From Clavelina lepadiformis (Eukaryota > Chordata > Ascidiacea > Aplousobranchia > Clavelinidae): DNA of 64,000 nucleotides. Positions 25,187 to 39,180 of the stretch are shown here, piece by piece; the stretch's first letter is position 1, and each line of letters begins with the position of its first letter. Both the position numbers and the translations under genes were made by a program. The stretch lies in NCBI RefSeq assembly GCF_947623445.1, contig NC_135240.1:6820001-6884000 (forward strand), in the 5' to 3' direction. Below the pieces are notes generated by a model. That model was not told the origin of the DNA and did not search any database. It was given only the letters and a program-made list of their open reading frames with translations.

Positions 25187-27745
25187 TCAAAAGTAAAAAT
25201 AATTAATTGAACACAATATCAAAGAACACCATTTCGGTTTCCAGCTGTTACTTCTAAACTCCAGCATGAAAGTCTGAATGGGTCTTAAGAGAAATTAAGA
25301 ACTAGATAGTGATGTAACATCTCTCAACAAAAGAATATTTGACACAGTTTTTTTGTTTAAGAATATGCGCGGATGCAGCCAAATTCTGTAAATTAGAGCT
25401 ATATAGACAAGGTATGTTTCGAAATGTGAATGCGGTCAAGAAGCCATATTTATTTAAAACGGACACTTCTTGCCGCGATAGGGATGAAAATGGCATAGCC
25501 TGGTCTGCAACCTACATGCGAACCACTATGGTAATCATTTTTATCAATAATAGTACTACATTAGCGACTTGCTTGCAATGTTTGAGGCTGAAAGCTCGGG
25601 TCTAGTATACAACATGCTTTTGTATGCTAGACCCCAGATGCTGTCAGCTGCTGGTTGTGCACTTGTATACTAGACCCGTCCGTTTGGGACAATGAGCAAA
25701 GTCATCCATCATTCTAATTTCTAAACTTGGAAAATGTGCAGGCGCACATTTCATGCCTTTATATGACGAGCGCATTTGCTTGGAAAAAAGTTTTACATTA
25801 GTCGCTCAGTTTCCACATTATCCAGTTTCAAATCGCGCTAAACCACAGCCTGACGGCAGTAGGCTACAACGACAACTGAACAAGCTTAGCTCACAGCCTT
25901 GCGAATACGGTAAACTTATTAAAGCTCGCATATTTCGCTGGATTAACTTTAACCAAGGTAGGGGGGATTTAAGCAACGAACAGCAGCATTGTAAACTGGA
26001 AGTTCAAAAAATTGAACTATTCTCCCAAAAATCTTAACCAAATAGCAACGTTGGCTACACATATTGCTAACTGACCGTTACTACCCCAAATGGAATATCA
26101 CGTGATGGGCGTCAAGATTTGCCATGAACGGCTGAAACAATCAAGGTTGCTAGATTAAAAGTTTCTTATACCTAATTCCAAATCACAAAAAAGTCGAAAA
26201 AGCTAGAAAAGTCTTGTTAACTGGTTTTTAACTACGAGATTATTTTTACTTCGCAACTTGTGGGCACGATACCAGCGTGATTGCGCCCACAAACCGGGAC
26301 TAATAGGCTTATGGATTACAGAATTATTTTAACTGATTTTAAAAACATTTATCATACCATCAATCAAGTAAAGCCGCAAACTGACGCCAGTCAGCAAAAA
26401 GAAAGCCAAATTTAGGTACAGTAGTAACAGTAGGCAACTTTGCGTTAAAAAGCCAACATGGTCCACTCCGCCAAATGAGATAACCGATGCTTTATAAAGT
26501 GTTTGTGACAAAATTAATCAAACGCTTTCTAACAGTGGATAACAACCATAAAAAACGCTTTTTGATGTGAAACTGTTAGACGATACATTCATTGTTCATA
26601 CGCAAATTGAAAATTTTGCCTTATTGGTATTTCATAATACAATACTGGCACTCAGAAATCTTTGGATGAAGTATTTCATCTTCTCTACAGCACTGTTGAT
26701 TAGAATTTTAAGCGCGTAACTACGATATGAGGATCTCAAAATTGTGCGAGTGCAGTAAAATGTCTGACTATTTTTTATTATACAGGTGAGTCTTGCTCAG
26801 GTAATAGCGACTTACGAAATGAAGCGTTGTGAATATGACGTCGAACCAATCAGAATTAATTGGGACAGTTGACAGCTTGAGTGCTTGGGTAAATGTGATG
26901 AAGGCCATGTGATGTAGGTTGCTAGCAATACTCCAGTCTACCAATGCAGCAGGCAGATAGGTTTATTTTTACCGTCTGTGCACACATAACTTACACTACT
27001 TACATACAAAAGGTATAGTGCACAAGCACACTGTGAAGGCGACGTAATTCGGAATTAGGTTTGTAGGCTATAATTTACATGTCATTTAAAAATATAGGCT
27101 ACCGGTAAGAGTTTTATCCAATTCCTGCAGGATTTCTGGACTAATCCAAAACTTGGGTGGTTCCCTTATCAACTCTTCATGAGCGGGTCTATACAAAGGT
27201 TTGTCTGTTTGTAAATGTAGCTTATTCAGCTACGTATAGCCTAAAAAGTAAAATGTGTTTTGGCTAATGCCAGAATACACTCACTGAATCTGAATAGGTT
27301 ATAGTCAGACTCCAAATCGAACTTGGTGGAAAGCGTGGCAACTGCCCCCTTGAAATGTTTAAAGACTGTGCTTGCTGCACCCTAACGTCTCATATAATAC
27401 GTCTAGAAAACGGACCCCGCAGGTTCTGCGTTTTGCCTGCCAGACTGCAAAATGCACCTGGTGCACCCAAATTTAGCTTTTCCGCATCCGATCACCCTCA
27501 TTTTTGTTGTCCTGCACCCTCGAGATTTCATCGAAAAGTGCCATGCTTTCTAGTCTGAGATTGTTGAATATTGATTGAATGTTTATGTGTTTTATTGTTT
27601 TAGAATCATTTTTCAAGGTTGTTGACGCTTGCTAAATGTGATTTGGATTTGCTGGTGTTTTTTGCTTACCTTGAGTTGTGTTCTTATATGTTACAGAGCA
27701 GAGAATTGGCCTGCCAGTTCTCAAGATCCACAGAACAATTCAGCA
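25187..27745. other. divergent intergenic region between PITP copy 3 and UBE3A
   Basis: Carries the promoters of two divergent genes. A palindromic cluster at 25598-25677 is listed separately. A smaller inverted pair, tgtgggc and gcccaca, lies near 26258-26292. An acceptor-like tatgttacag ends at 27696, so 27697-27745 is probably the 3' part of a UBE3A 5' UTR exon; its upstream partner exon could not be located. Open frames at 25339-25605 and 25753-26037 show no family resemblance. Confidence 0.5.
25598..25677. repeat. palindromic cluster of a 15-bp word (one forward, two reverse copies)
   Basis: gggtctagtatacaa at 25598-25612 is followed by its reverse complement twice: with one change at 25620-25634 and exactly at 25663-25677. 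The first pair forms a tight stem with a loop of about 7-9 bases; the outer pair forms a larger stem. It may be a small foldback element or a binding-site cluster. No flanking duplication recognised. Confidence 0.6.
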
Positions 27746-30700
27746 ATGTCAAAACGATGTGCAATAAAACAACGTATCCAACAGTATTATTTCCAGCTAA
27801 CTGAAGGCTGCGGACAGAATTATTGCAACAACCCAGATTGTGCTTCAAATCCAAACTTTGAAAAGCTGTCGTCAGATGATGCTGCAGCAAGATCAATTGT
27901 GTTATTCAAAAACAAGGCCAACTTTTGTGAGAAGCCACCAGCAAAGATAGCAAGAACAGATCTAAATCATGAAGAAATGTCAAGAAGCTCTGAGAAAACA
28001 GCAATCACAAGCACAGCTTCTATTGAAACTGAAGCTTCTACTAGTTGTGGAGATACTGAAATGACAGATTGTTCTAATGATAAGCGCAAACCAGAATGCC
28101 TTGATACTGATGTGAACTCTTCGGGTAACGTCACCTCCAGGCAGACGGATCAAAGGACAAGAGCAAATGCTACCTCTGGTTGTGCAGAAAATATTAATAA
28201 GAAACTTAAGCAAATCTCTGTAACTGACGGTTCAGAGATTACAAGTATTCCAACAGAACAAGCTGATTCTGCAACACTTAAGAAGATTGGTAATCACTTT
28301 ACTTTCAGTTTTTTTTTTGGAAGGGTAAACCTATGCAGAGTATTGTAGTCTATAATTTAACTGCGGAAATCTGTTTTTCAGAATCACACTGTGAAATCTT
28401 AAAGAAAGTTGACAAGGTGGATTATTCTGATGAAAAAAATGGTGTATTTGTGTCATTGCAGCAAGCGATATGGAGTGTCTTTTCAAATGCAGACAACTTA
28501 AACAGGTTCTTTCTAATATACAAGCTTTTGTTAGACAGAATACCTTACATAGTTTAAGAAATCCAAAGGTTTTTATAAAATCTAATATTTTTGAAATGTT
28601 TATTATTTCCCAGATTTATGGTGTCAAAAGAAGAACTAAAATCTCAGATTCATCTCGATGAAGACAAAGATGTTGATGAAACGGAAATGAATGTTCTTGA
28701 AACCCCAATAGAAACAATGTCGGTTGATGACACTCCAACATGTAGTGGTAAAAGTCACCCAGAAAAACTATCCATGGACGATATAGATGAGGATGTAATG
28801 GCAGATGACAATAAGATGGAAACATCCGCTTCGACCCAAAAAGTCATAGAAGATTCAAATAAAATTACTGTTGATGTACCATCCTGTTCAAAACAGCGGC
28901 AAGACTTTTGTCCGACGGTTAATATGGAATCAGTCATCCATGTTTACAAGCATTGCAGCAATCATATGCAGCTTGAACGTGTTATGCTAAACGCTGTTTG
29001 TTATTTGATTAACGACTTACACAATCAGCTGAAGGCTACTCCTAACTTGTACGAAAAAGACCAAAATTTTTTAAATACGTTTGTGATATTGATGGAGAAC
29101 TGTGCAATACACACACCGCATGGATTGAATACTGCATTCCCTTCATTTTGTAAACTCATCGCAAGTCTTCCGATCCCAGCTCAGGCAGGGCTAGCTAAAT
29201 ATTGGTCAACCTACAGTAGAGATCACTTAAGAAATATACTTGAAAATCTTCAGCAACTCATTACGTTCAAAGTATGATATTATGTAAATGATAGATTGCT
29301 ATGTATTTCTAATTGCAGCTGGTTTTCTTATTTATGGTGTTGATAAAACGTGTTCTTGGTTGGATAAAAGTCACTAAAATGCTTCAGTCAAAATTCCACT
29401 GACAATGCATTTCAATCTTTAGGTAGTCACCGAAGTAGACAATGATGAAGTGATAGCTCAATATGCTCACACTAATGAAGCAATTATTGCTGCTTCGCGT
29501 TGCCTCAATGTTATCTATTGTGCCTCGATGTTAGGCGGAACCATCAACAGAGAAATAGATGAATCTGGAAGGGATGCATCAGCCGAGCAGAAACTAAATT
29601 GGAGCAAAGATGAAGATGAGTTCGATTTAGGACTAATCGATGGAACAGGTCTGTTGTTTGCTTCTGGTGAAGCCTTAATATATAATAGAGAGTGTTTTTA
29701 TATAAAATTTGTTTTTTGGCAATTTTATGCATAGTTTTTGCGTATTTTTTTTCTGTATTCTTTAAAGATTTATTTTTTAAAACTTGAAAAATACTTTTGT
29801 GATTTGTTTGTAAAATGTTTTCTTACAGATGAGAGATTCCAGTTTGATTGGGTGGATTCGTTGGCAGAAGAGCTAAAGTTGACAAAGCTGGACATTGTTA
29901 AACCTCTTGTGCCCTTTGAAGAGTTTATAAACGAGCCACTCAACGAGCACGTTCAGGTAAACGCATCATACTCTATCATGTCACAATGTAACCCATCAAC
30001 TCATCAAGTATACTGTTGCAAGCTAATACAGTCATTGGCATCGGTTTTCACCTTTTTGTAGGGCCACCCACCATTTACCAGTAGAGAAATTTTCTCTATG
30101 TCTGAGCTGCATTGCTTGAAATTGTGTTATTAGAGTGTTTCTCAGTTTGCTTTTCAGGCTTTCATTTGTGCTGTAAGGTTATTGACTTACCCGGATATAA
30201 CACTTACTGCAATAACACTCATAAGAATTCCCTATTTTTCTGGTCACCACCACGTCTTTTGTTTGATGTGATGGAACAATTACCAGATGCATTGTTAGGT
30301 TTAGATCAAAGGAGGAATCAGTGAACACAATATAATAGAATATAATTACTTCATTCTGTTTAGAAGGCAAGTTATATTTGTTGCACTGTTCTGGTTTAGA
30401 AACCAGATTTAGTTGAAATGTAACAGCCATAAATGCTACAAAATTATGAAGTTACGCTTCGCATGTGGAGCAAACTACCAACAACACACAAAAGCTTTCA
30501 CAAAACAACTATACGGGCAAATTGCTCCAAAATTTTCTACCCCCGGTTGTTCTAGGAAAAAACAAGCCTATGAATGCGGTGCCGGTAGTTTTCAAGCTCA
30601 AAACCTGAAATTATGGGTTTAATACAAATCCGAGTAGATCTGATGTCTAACAACACTCATTAACTGAATGAGTGTTAACTGTTAAATCAATTTATGTGTT

Positions 30701-33700
30701 ACTAATAATAAGCAGCAAGATATGTTCTTTTGAATGCAGCAATAGCCTATTGCCGACATAACATTCGATAAACAATAGCCTATTGGCGGTAATGTTCCAT
30801 AAACTTCTACTTGCATTAGCCCAGCAGGGGCAACTTGCAGTTCTTTGACTCTTTTGCTCCCTTTGATTTGTTCACAGTACAGTGTACACTAATTTAAGAT
30901 ATATTTTAATCAGTATATTTATCAGTAGCTTGCGATATATAGATATTTAATGTTGTTATTTTTGAAGTTTAAGAAAATGTGTATAATTGTGAAAAATATG
31001 TTCAATCACAAAAATGTTTAATTAATGCGATTGCTAGTCAAGATTCATACTGTGCAGTAATTGTGGTAACTAATTTGAACAGCATCATAGTTTAGTTTTT
31101 TTGAATCAATTGCCCCATGCACTAGTTCCAGAACCAAATAAATGTAGGAAAAGCAGTGAGCAAAGATAAAAAAGTCATATATATAATTACGTGGCTGTAT
31201 CTTCATTGAAGTTTTGAAGCGGGGTATGCAGCATTACGAGCGGGGTCTTTATTAAGTGAAAATCGGTCAGAAATGACTCAATTAAGGTTGCCGACCCAAC
31301 ATAAGCTCAATATTTTAATAATTTAAAATAGTTTTTTCAAAAAAAAGAACTGTTAGTTAATATGTGAATGTCGGCCCATTTTTTTTGTTACCCAAATACA
31401 GTATTTGGGTAATGCAATATTTGAAATATTGCTTCTTGTCATAATTACTTCAATGTATCACAGATTGACAAAGACTACGCAAACTACAGAATAAGCCAAC
31501 AGCTTCATGACAAAAAGCAGACAATTCCAAATAAATTCTCCTTCCTCCATTATCCCTTTCTCTTGACCACGGTTAACAAGACAACTTATCTCTTCTATGA
31601 CAACCGAGTACGGATGTTCAGGTAACGTTCGATCAATTGTTGGCAAAAATCAAATCATCTTTTTTTATTTTTTGTTTAATTTTTTTTTTCAAATTTTTTC
31701 TGAAAAGTCCTCTTCAAAATCATTTTTAGCTAGCTCATCACAACAGCTACTTCAGCAAAATTGTGTAAAATGCTGTTTTTATGTCAACTTTGTCTAACTT
31801 AAAGATATTATCATACTGACTGTGGTATAAAAGTATACTTTTATTCTCATCACGTCACATGTACAGTATGTGCCATGGTAGGTGCCATCTTTACCACCCA
31901 CTACATGTGCTAATTTTCCCAAAAACAATTTTTTAATATTTCTATGAAAATGTAATAAAAATGGAAAAGAATTAAGTGCAAATGTATTTTACTGTTATGT
32001 GTGATGACTGCCCCTATAAAATAAGCTTTAAAAATTTTTCTGATATAACAACTTGTTGGTTAATCTGCTAGAATGTTAAAAACTTGTTAGCTATTAGCAA
32101 AAGACATTTGTCTGAAAGAATTGTGGTCATAAGACTTAGAACTGTATATCATCTCTAAGACATTGACAAATCATGCTCTGAGCTTCTAATCATTATTATT
32201 TTAATGCCTGAAAGCACTGCTACATTTCCTTGTTGTGGTAAACCTTTGATAGCACTAAAAGTCATTATGTTTTTTTTTTTGAACGAAAAGTGTTGTTGGC
32301 TTGTAATCAGCAGTTTACAATCGTGTAACTTTGCGATTAACGGCTGTAGCAGCTTGCAACTAGCTAACATCTAAAGAAGAATTAAACATGAAGTCAACAA
32401 AAAATATGTTATCGATAAATCGGGGAAGTTGTTTAATTTTTATGTGTCTAAGCAGTGAGCGACGAAGGACGTTGGTTTCTAGCCTGATGCAGGGTTCCTT
32501 CATCCACCCCTACCTTAAAATTCAAGTGCGAAGGTCACACATCATTGACGACACTTTGATTCAGGTGGTTTTTTATCTATCTTCAAGACATAAACTTTCA
32601 GTACAAGTGAAGTTAAAGTATTCTTTTTTAAATCGGTGAAATATTGGTTCATGTAAGGTTTTGTATTTCACTGTCTAGAAAACAAGAAAATTTGTCTAGA
32701 TTAAAATTCTGTCAAATGCCAAGCTCAGATGATAATAAAACTTCATTCCATGCTTCATGAAACAGAAGTGAGTAGCATAACAACTCTATCATTTTGTGTC
32801 GATGCAGCTGGAAGTTGCATCAGAGAACGTGAAAGATTTCAAAAAGCAACTTTACGTCGAGTTCGATGGGGAGGAAGGTGTGGATGAGGGTGGAGTTTCA
32901 AAAGAATTTTTCCAACTCGTGGTCGATAAAATATTTGACCCCGGAAATGGTATGACATTGACAGTGGTAATTGTTATCTGTAGTCATTGGCTTCACTCTG
33001 CCACCGGTGGTATTATTTCAACAGTAAGACGAATAATACCAATGTATTGTATAATCTTGAGTTGTAAAGTAAAAACATTCCTTGTGCAAGAGAAACTGAT
33101 TTGATTGTTCAGTCTCAAACCACTACAACATTATAACGACTTTTATTTGGAAGGTATGTTTGTGTACGATGATGATACCAGACTTTTTTGGTTCAACGCT
33201 TATTCGTTTGAAGCTCTGACTCAGTACAAACTCATTGGCATTGTACTGGGATTAGCCATTTACAATAACTGCATACTTGATATCAATTTTCCTACCTTTG
33301 TGTACAAAAAATTACTCGGAAGAAAAGCTGATTTTGATGATATGGCAATCTCTCATCCAGTAAGTGTTAATTAGTTATTGCTACGTTTTACCGAAGCGCT
33401 TATAACAGAAAGCTATTAGGTCACATTTTTTGTAGTATGTTCTGCATGAATTATAACACCTTACAGCAAAGAGTTGAGTAAGGTGATGGCAATTTTTTTT
33501 AAATAGGACCTTTCTGTTTTAAGCACATACTTGCATTAGGTTGTCAAATCTTGTGAAGATGTTATAGTGCACTACCAAATTGTAAACTTTTGTATGCTTC
33601 TCTTTCAAAATGCACATGCAAGATATAAACACTCTGCTAGCTCTATGCATTGCTCTGTAGTTGTAGTACAGTACATTAGGTTTTGGTTGGTAGAAGTAAT

Positions 33701-35305
33701 AAAACGCAACGTGTCATACTTTGCCTATCCAGATCCTTTTAGTAAATATTTACCATATGTGGGTAAAAAGTGTGCACGAGTTTGCTTGTGTAATCAAAGT
33801 TTTTTCTGCAGCGACTGCGTAGCGTTTTTTCTTGTCTGACTTCGCTATACATTGTAGGTGATTCATAAAAGTTTATGTGAATTGCTCGAATACGAAGGAA
33901 ATGTCGAAGAAGATTTGATGGCGACGTTCTGCATTGAATACCAAGATATTTACGGCATCCAGCACACTCATGACCTGATGGAAGGCGCTGAAAGTATTCC
34001 GGTTACTAACGACAACCGCAGGGTATTTCGTTGTGTTTGAAAATTGTGACATAAAATGACGTAGAGTTAAATATGTTATTGGCCAGATTGAGAGAGGTTT
34101 TACTTATCTTGTTACTGTTCATTGACTGGCCACTGTTTATCAGAGGCATATTGTAGAAAATTAAGTTTTATAGAAATACATTTAAGTAATAGCCTATGTG
34201 TAGTTTGCAATTTTCTTTGGCATTTCCATTCATCATTTCTTCAAACAGTAGTTTTAAATATAAGTCGATAGGTATGAATAGTTGCTTTAAATCTAGCATT
34301 TTTAGGAGTATGTGGATTTGTATGCCGATTGGCTTCTAAACACTTCGGTTTCTGCACAATTCAATGCATTCCTCTGTGGTTTTGATATGGTTGTAAATGA
34401 ATCTCCTCTCAAGTATTTGTTCGATTCAAATGAATTAGAACTTCTGATAAGAGGGAGCGAGGTAAGTTAAATGCCATATTGTGCCATTGCCGGCTTATCT
34501 CACTTAAATAGTGAAGTTAACAAGCAAACAAGCGTAATTACTTTTAAGCAATAACATGGTTTTAGTATAATTAGATGTCTTCTCAATTTAATATTTTCTC
34601 ACATGATAAAGTGGCAGTGGCAGTGCAACTGATACGTATGTGATCAACTTGAGATAATGTGCATTCTGAATGTATAAACACATTGCGATGAAGCAAAGTG
34701 AAAGTTTAATATTCCTCCAGAATTATGACTTTGATGAGCTGGAACGCTCAACAGAGTACGACGGCGGGTTTGAGAAGCACTCGCAAACCATTCGGGATTT
34801 TTGGGCAGTCGTTCATGATTTGTCTGATGTTAACAAACGCACATTACTCCAGTTCACCACTGGCAGTGACAGAGCGCCCATGGGCGGACTTTCCAAGCTG
34901 AAAATGGTAAATTATTCAGTAGAATGTTTTAAAACCAATGAGATTAAATTTTATTTCTTGCTGTGACTAGTTTCACATCAACTTCATATTGCAAACTTCT
35001 ATACGTATAACTTATATCTTTTGCCGCATGCTTCTAATAAGTAAACAGCATCGATAAACATTGCATGCACACACAGAGTCACACACAAACGTCTCTCATT
35101 AGCCCTGGTTGGGTTCAAAGTTGCGTTAAATGTTAGAAACTTTGCTGCACAGATAATCGCACGCAATGGACCAGACTCGGATCGTCTTCCAACAGCACAC
35201 ACTTGTTTCAACGTCATTCTTCTCCCCGATTACAAAGACCGGGAAAAACTGAAGGAACGTCTCCTGAAGGCAATAAAGTACTCCAAAGGCTTTGGGATGT
35301 TGTGA
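27746..35305 (+). CDS. UBE3A: UBE3A/E6AP HECT-type E3 ubiquitin ligase
   Basis: HECT E3 that accepts ubiquitin on a catalytic cysteine and passes it to substrates. Coding exons: 27746-28289, 28382-28505, 28614-29271, 29423-29648, 29829-29956, 31464-31621, 32456-32564, 32808-32949, 33154-33359, 33858-34022, 34306-34461, 34721-34906, 35153-35305. The sum is 2955 nt (984 aa), all phases agree; human is about 850-875 aa. The N-terminal AZUL zinc finger keeps its four cysteines (22, 27, 32, 61) in LTEGCG-type context. A long acidic, Ser/Thr-rich linker follows, which accounts for the extra length. The HECT domain spans about 635-984, with the active Cys952 in AHTCFN and the conserved end GFGML. 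The start is the ATG matching the human AZUL start; upstream in-frame sequence is cut off by an acceptor at 27696. The AZUL-HECT pairing is specific to UBE3A. Confidence 0.96.
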
Positions 35306-36777
35306 TATTCCAGTATTTTTATTTACAGTTGTTTTTTACTCCTTCGATGCTTGAAATGGAATTCCTTGAACATTGTCCAGTTTCTTGCATACTCAGGGAA
35401 CACGGCGTCTGGTTCCACGCGCATCACCTGATTGTAAGCTCTTGGTTGACTCCAGTTGGTGTCATATCTTTCCGAGTTTGTAACTCTACCGTTTGAACAA
35501 TGAACATATTTTCCTCCATTACATGATTTTGAATTTATATTGTAATCAAATTCTAAAGGTCGTTTAATTTCCTGCAACTAACACTTGCTAAACAACGTCC
35601 TGTATGTAGTGATTGGATTAGAATTTTTAGCTATAAGTTCGCTATAACTTACACCTTGCTGTCAATCCAACCGGTTTTGACAACGTGCTTCAATCCTATC
35701 GATAGAAATGGTTAGTGCGGCTCGAATACAGCGGCTACCTGTGGATTTATAGCGTATTGTGGCCGAGTGTAACCTTGAATCCCATCACTTGTAGTGTTAA
35801 AGTTTTTCCTTAACGTTGTTATTTTGGTTTACAGCTTTTAGTGATGTTAACCGTCCAGTTTATTTATAAGTTTGATGACAGCCGTCCAGATAAGCAAAAG
35901 CCATGAGAATATTTGATATAATTTACTGATCAATGTTGCCACTATATTGCTTATATTTCTTTGTGTACGGGGATAAAACCATATTCTTTGTCAAACCGGG
36001 TTCTTTTTCCGACCGGACCGCCTGTTGAACTTATCCTTTAAAATTTGATTAAACAGCTGTTTTATTAACATGGAAAAACTGAATTTGTTGTGGATATCGC
36101 GTAACTTGATTGAGTAATTTTGAATGTGTTTTTATTTCTCGCAACACCTTTGCTTATTCTCACGCTTTGCATCAGCGTGTCAATTTCTTTTTGCCGGCAG
36201 TGTTTCTGCCTTCAGTAGATTACTTTACCAGTTTGCTAATAAAAAAACCGAAGGTTGTAGTCTTTGTGTTTGAAGTCGTGTTGGGTAAGAAGCATTAAGA
36301 GAAAAATCCCGGATGTGTAGGACAGATTTCATCTATACGTCGTTTGTGTGTCATGACGTATCTTCGTCTAATTTAAAGGTAAGTATCAGGAATCTTGTTT
36401 CACCACAACCACCTGAAAATAATCATCATCAGGAATCTCCATGAAGTCGACCTCGCAACAGCACATACATAGTTAAATCTGCCAACACCTCATATTTCAT
36501 TGCAGCTGGCCAAAGAAGAATAGTTAAACTAGAATTAAAACATTTGTTGTTAGGATATATTCTAATTTATAATAATATAATTCAACTAGAAACGTATTTC
36601 ATTCTATTCCTTTGATGTTCGATTTAACTCTACGTTGACTTTCTTGCAACTCTGATTTTCCAGCAGTTTAAACTTTTTCACGTATTCTCCTTTCTGATTT
36701 TTAAAAACGTTTCCTTAGATGGCGTCGTATCCTTGGTAACTGGAACGCAAGTGCGCATGACTTGATCAACAAGCGAA
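35306..36777. other. intergenic, UBE3A to LRRC51
   Basis: Holds the UBE3A 3' UTR and the LRRC51 promoter. No gene recognised; open frames at 35203-35496 and 36110-36298 are UTR or intergenic shadows. aataaa at about 36238 is a possible poly(A) signal. Two tiny upstream ATG frames, at 36719 and 36756, precede the LRRC51 start and close within a few codons. Confidence 0.5.
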
Positions 36778-38486
36778 ATGGAAATCCGTGACATTCTTAC
36801 AGCACTTCAAAGTATGTAAACAAGACGGTTTGTTAATATTAAAATTTTTTAAATGAAATTGAGCGACCAACCTATCAGGTACAGTTAAATGAATGAGCTT
36901 AGGCTTAAAAGGCTGCCGGTAGCTACGTCTATATCTGTTTCGACTAAATTTATAAAATGTTCATCAAATGACTGATCATAGTAATCAATTTTTTAGTTTT
37001 GGTGTTTGTTTTGTACATATTTCTTTTAAAAATGTTCCAATGGGTCTTTTTTTTAACTATACTACCGGAACTTGTTTAGTCAACAGTAGTGAATTACGTA
37101 GGTCGGTATATACCTATGTTGACCACCAAAAACTGCTGTAGATTCTCTTAAATTACAAGTTCACCCAAAGTCGCTTCAAAATGGAAGTGTGCTTGTCTGA
37201 GCTTGTTGATTTAACAAGCACCGGTATCTTAACCTAGGGAATTGTATCGTGCGGTGCCGGTAATATTTTTGAGTGTAATGTTTGTTTTCGATAGATATGG
37301 CTCTCGTTGACCCAAATAAGACAAGCGAGCCGGAAAATTCCAGCATCGCTTCGACTTCAACAACTAAATCGTCCCCAGTTGTTGGCCCGCCATTGGACTT
37401 GTCATTTAAATGCATGCTAGCTGCTAGTGGTGAGCCGATAGCCTAGTTTGATCTCATTCAAACGTATTCCGTTGACTGTAGTAGGCTACTAGTAGGTAGT
37501 GCTGGACGTATGTTGTACAATACACAGCGTGGTTACGTAGTAGATATAGTTATACCCACTGTAGCAGGGTTTCAAAACCTAGAAGAGCATTGGTTGTTAA
37601 ATTGTGTATACCTTCAACAACAGATATTAAAGAAGAAGTACAAAACCACATACAGGAAAATCTTCCTAAATCACCGCGGACGAAAAAATATTCTTGCAAC
37701 GCCATCCGTTTAAATAACAATTCCATGAGTGACATGAATGGCTTTGATGACACTGTCCAAGAAATAATAGAAAATTCGGATGACGTAGCCTGGATTGACG
37801 TTTCTTTTAACGAACTACAGACTATCGACAAGGTTAATGGTCATAAAATGCAACACAGTTGACGGTGCAATCAATAATTTTAACACTTGATATCGATAAC
37901 CCTGCAAAAAAACAATTTGCTGTAGTTGACCAGGTTTCGAAATCTTGTCTATGTTATTAGCTTTTTTCTTTGCTGTTCCAATTTTAACGCATATACTTTG
38001 CTGTTTTTTTAGGTTATTACAAAATTTCAAAACCTAAAAGTTCTATACTTACACGGAAACATGATCAATAAAATTCAAGAAGTAAACAAACTTGCCGCTT
38101 TACCGCATTTGAGAAGCCTGACCCTGCATGGTAATCCAATCGAAACCGAAAAAGGTTATAGGTACTGAATTTGTAAATGTTTATTACTTTGGAGAAAATG
38201 AAAAAATTTGAAAATGGGCTACTTGTAGTAGTTACAATTGTACGGATTGAAAGTAATGTTACAGAATGCTTAGAACAAATAGTCAAATAACGTTAAAACA
38301 CCTAGGCCTATATTGTCCTTTGTAATTTATTGTTTTCACTGCCTCAGGCAATATGTGCTTTCTGCCTTGCCCGGACTGAAAACATTCGACTTCAGTGGAG
38401 TCACCAAACAAGACAGAGCCACCGCCAATACCTGGAGATCGATGAACGCAAAGGCAATGAAAAATCGCAAAAATGTCCCCTCATAA
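36778..38486 (+). CDS. LRRC51: leucine-rich repeat protein LRRC51
   Basis: Small leucine-rich repeat protein of the LRRC51 family; in mammals it is encoded at the LRTOMT locus, and its role is not well defined. Exons: 36778-36811, 37295-37429, 37624-37832, 38013-38161, 38348-38486; 666 nt, 221 aa, phases consistent (human 192 aa). Diagnostic blocks: PPLDLSFK near the N-terminus, WIDVSFNELQTID, VLYLHGNMI, EVNKLAALPHLRSLTLHGNPIE, EKGYRQYVLSALPGLKTFDFSGVTK, DRATA. These give about four LRR units. The first exon (MEIRDILTALQ) and the exact acceptor of exon 3 are the least certain parts; an alternative acceptor at 37588 keeps frame and adds 12 codons. No methyltransferase (TOMT) exons follow, so the mammalian read-through arrangement is absent here. 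It converges on HMMR. Confidence 0.9.
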
Positions 38487-39180
38487 CATTATTTTTGTTT
38501 TCAAATGTAGCTTGAAACGTGTTTTTTCGGTTGTGTAACTCGTGTCTGCTTTTATCATCAAACCTTTTTTCACAATGTGCATTTTATGTTTTTATTTGCA
38601 GTAACGTTTAATCTGTCATATCTCAAGTTTTGCAATCTTTAATATTCTTGGGCTTTGGTGCAATGCTGCCCTTTCAACAATTCACTTTCTTCCAACACAT
38701 TATTGCAGTTCAAATGTGCACAAATACAACAACAGTCATCTTGTATTAATATTCTCAAACAGCATGCAACAAAGATAAGGCAATATAGTTTTATTTTAAG
38801 GCACCTGTAAAAGTATGATTGGTTGAGTTGTAGATGGACAAGAATTACTTAGCAACAAACGGTATGTAGAGCAGACACATTTGGTCGATATGACAGGGTA
38901 TAAAAATTATGGGTTACAGAATTTTTGAAATCGAAGGACAAATAAGGATGTACAGATGCAAAGTAAACTATTGATATATACAACGCGTAAGTAAGAATGA
39001 AAACGGCGGTAACGTTTTATAATAAATTCAATCCCTTTAAGGTTTCTGATTTAGCCTACACTGCATTGCGTCAGATACCAGAAAAAAAAGAGTACGAAAT
39101 AGGAAAATAGATAAAGTCAACTTACCAACACCCGTGAGGGTTTGTAACGTGCAATAAACTATGAAAGATAACGTTTTTGT
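38487..39180. other. convergent intergenic gap, LRRC51 to HMMR
   Basis: About 700 bp between the two stop codons; it should contain both 3' UTRs. Nothing else recognised. Confidence 0.5.

Noticed and set aside
27629..27745. Upstream in-frame ATG giving UBE3A a hydrophobic, signal-like N-terminus
   Set aside because: A clear splice acceptor (tatgttacag) at 27696 interrupts it, and UBE3A is not a secreted protein; the AZUL-aligned ATG at 27746 fits.
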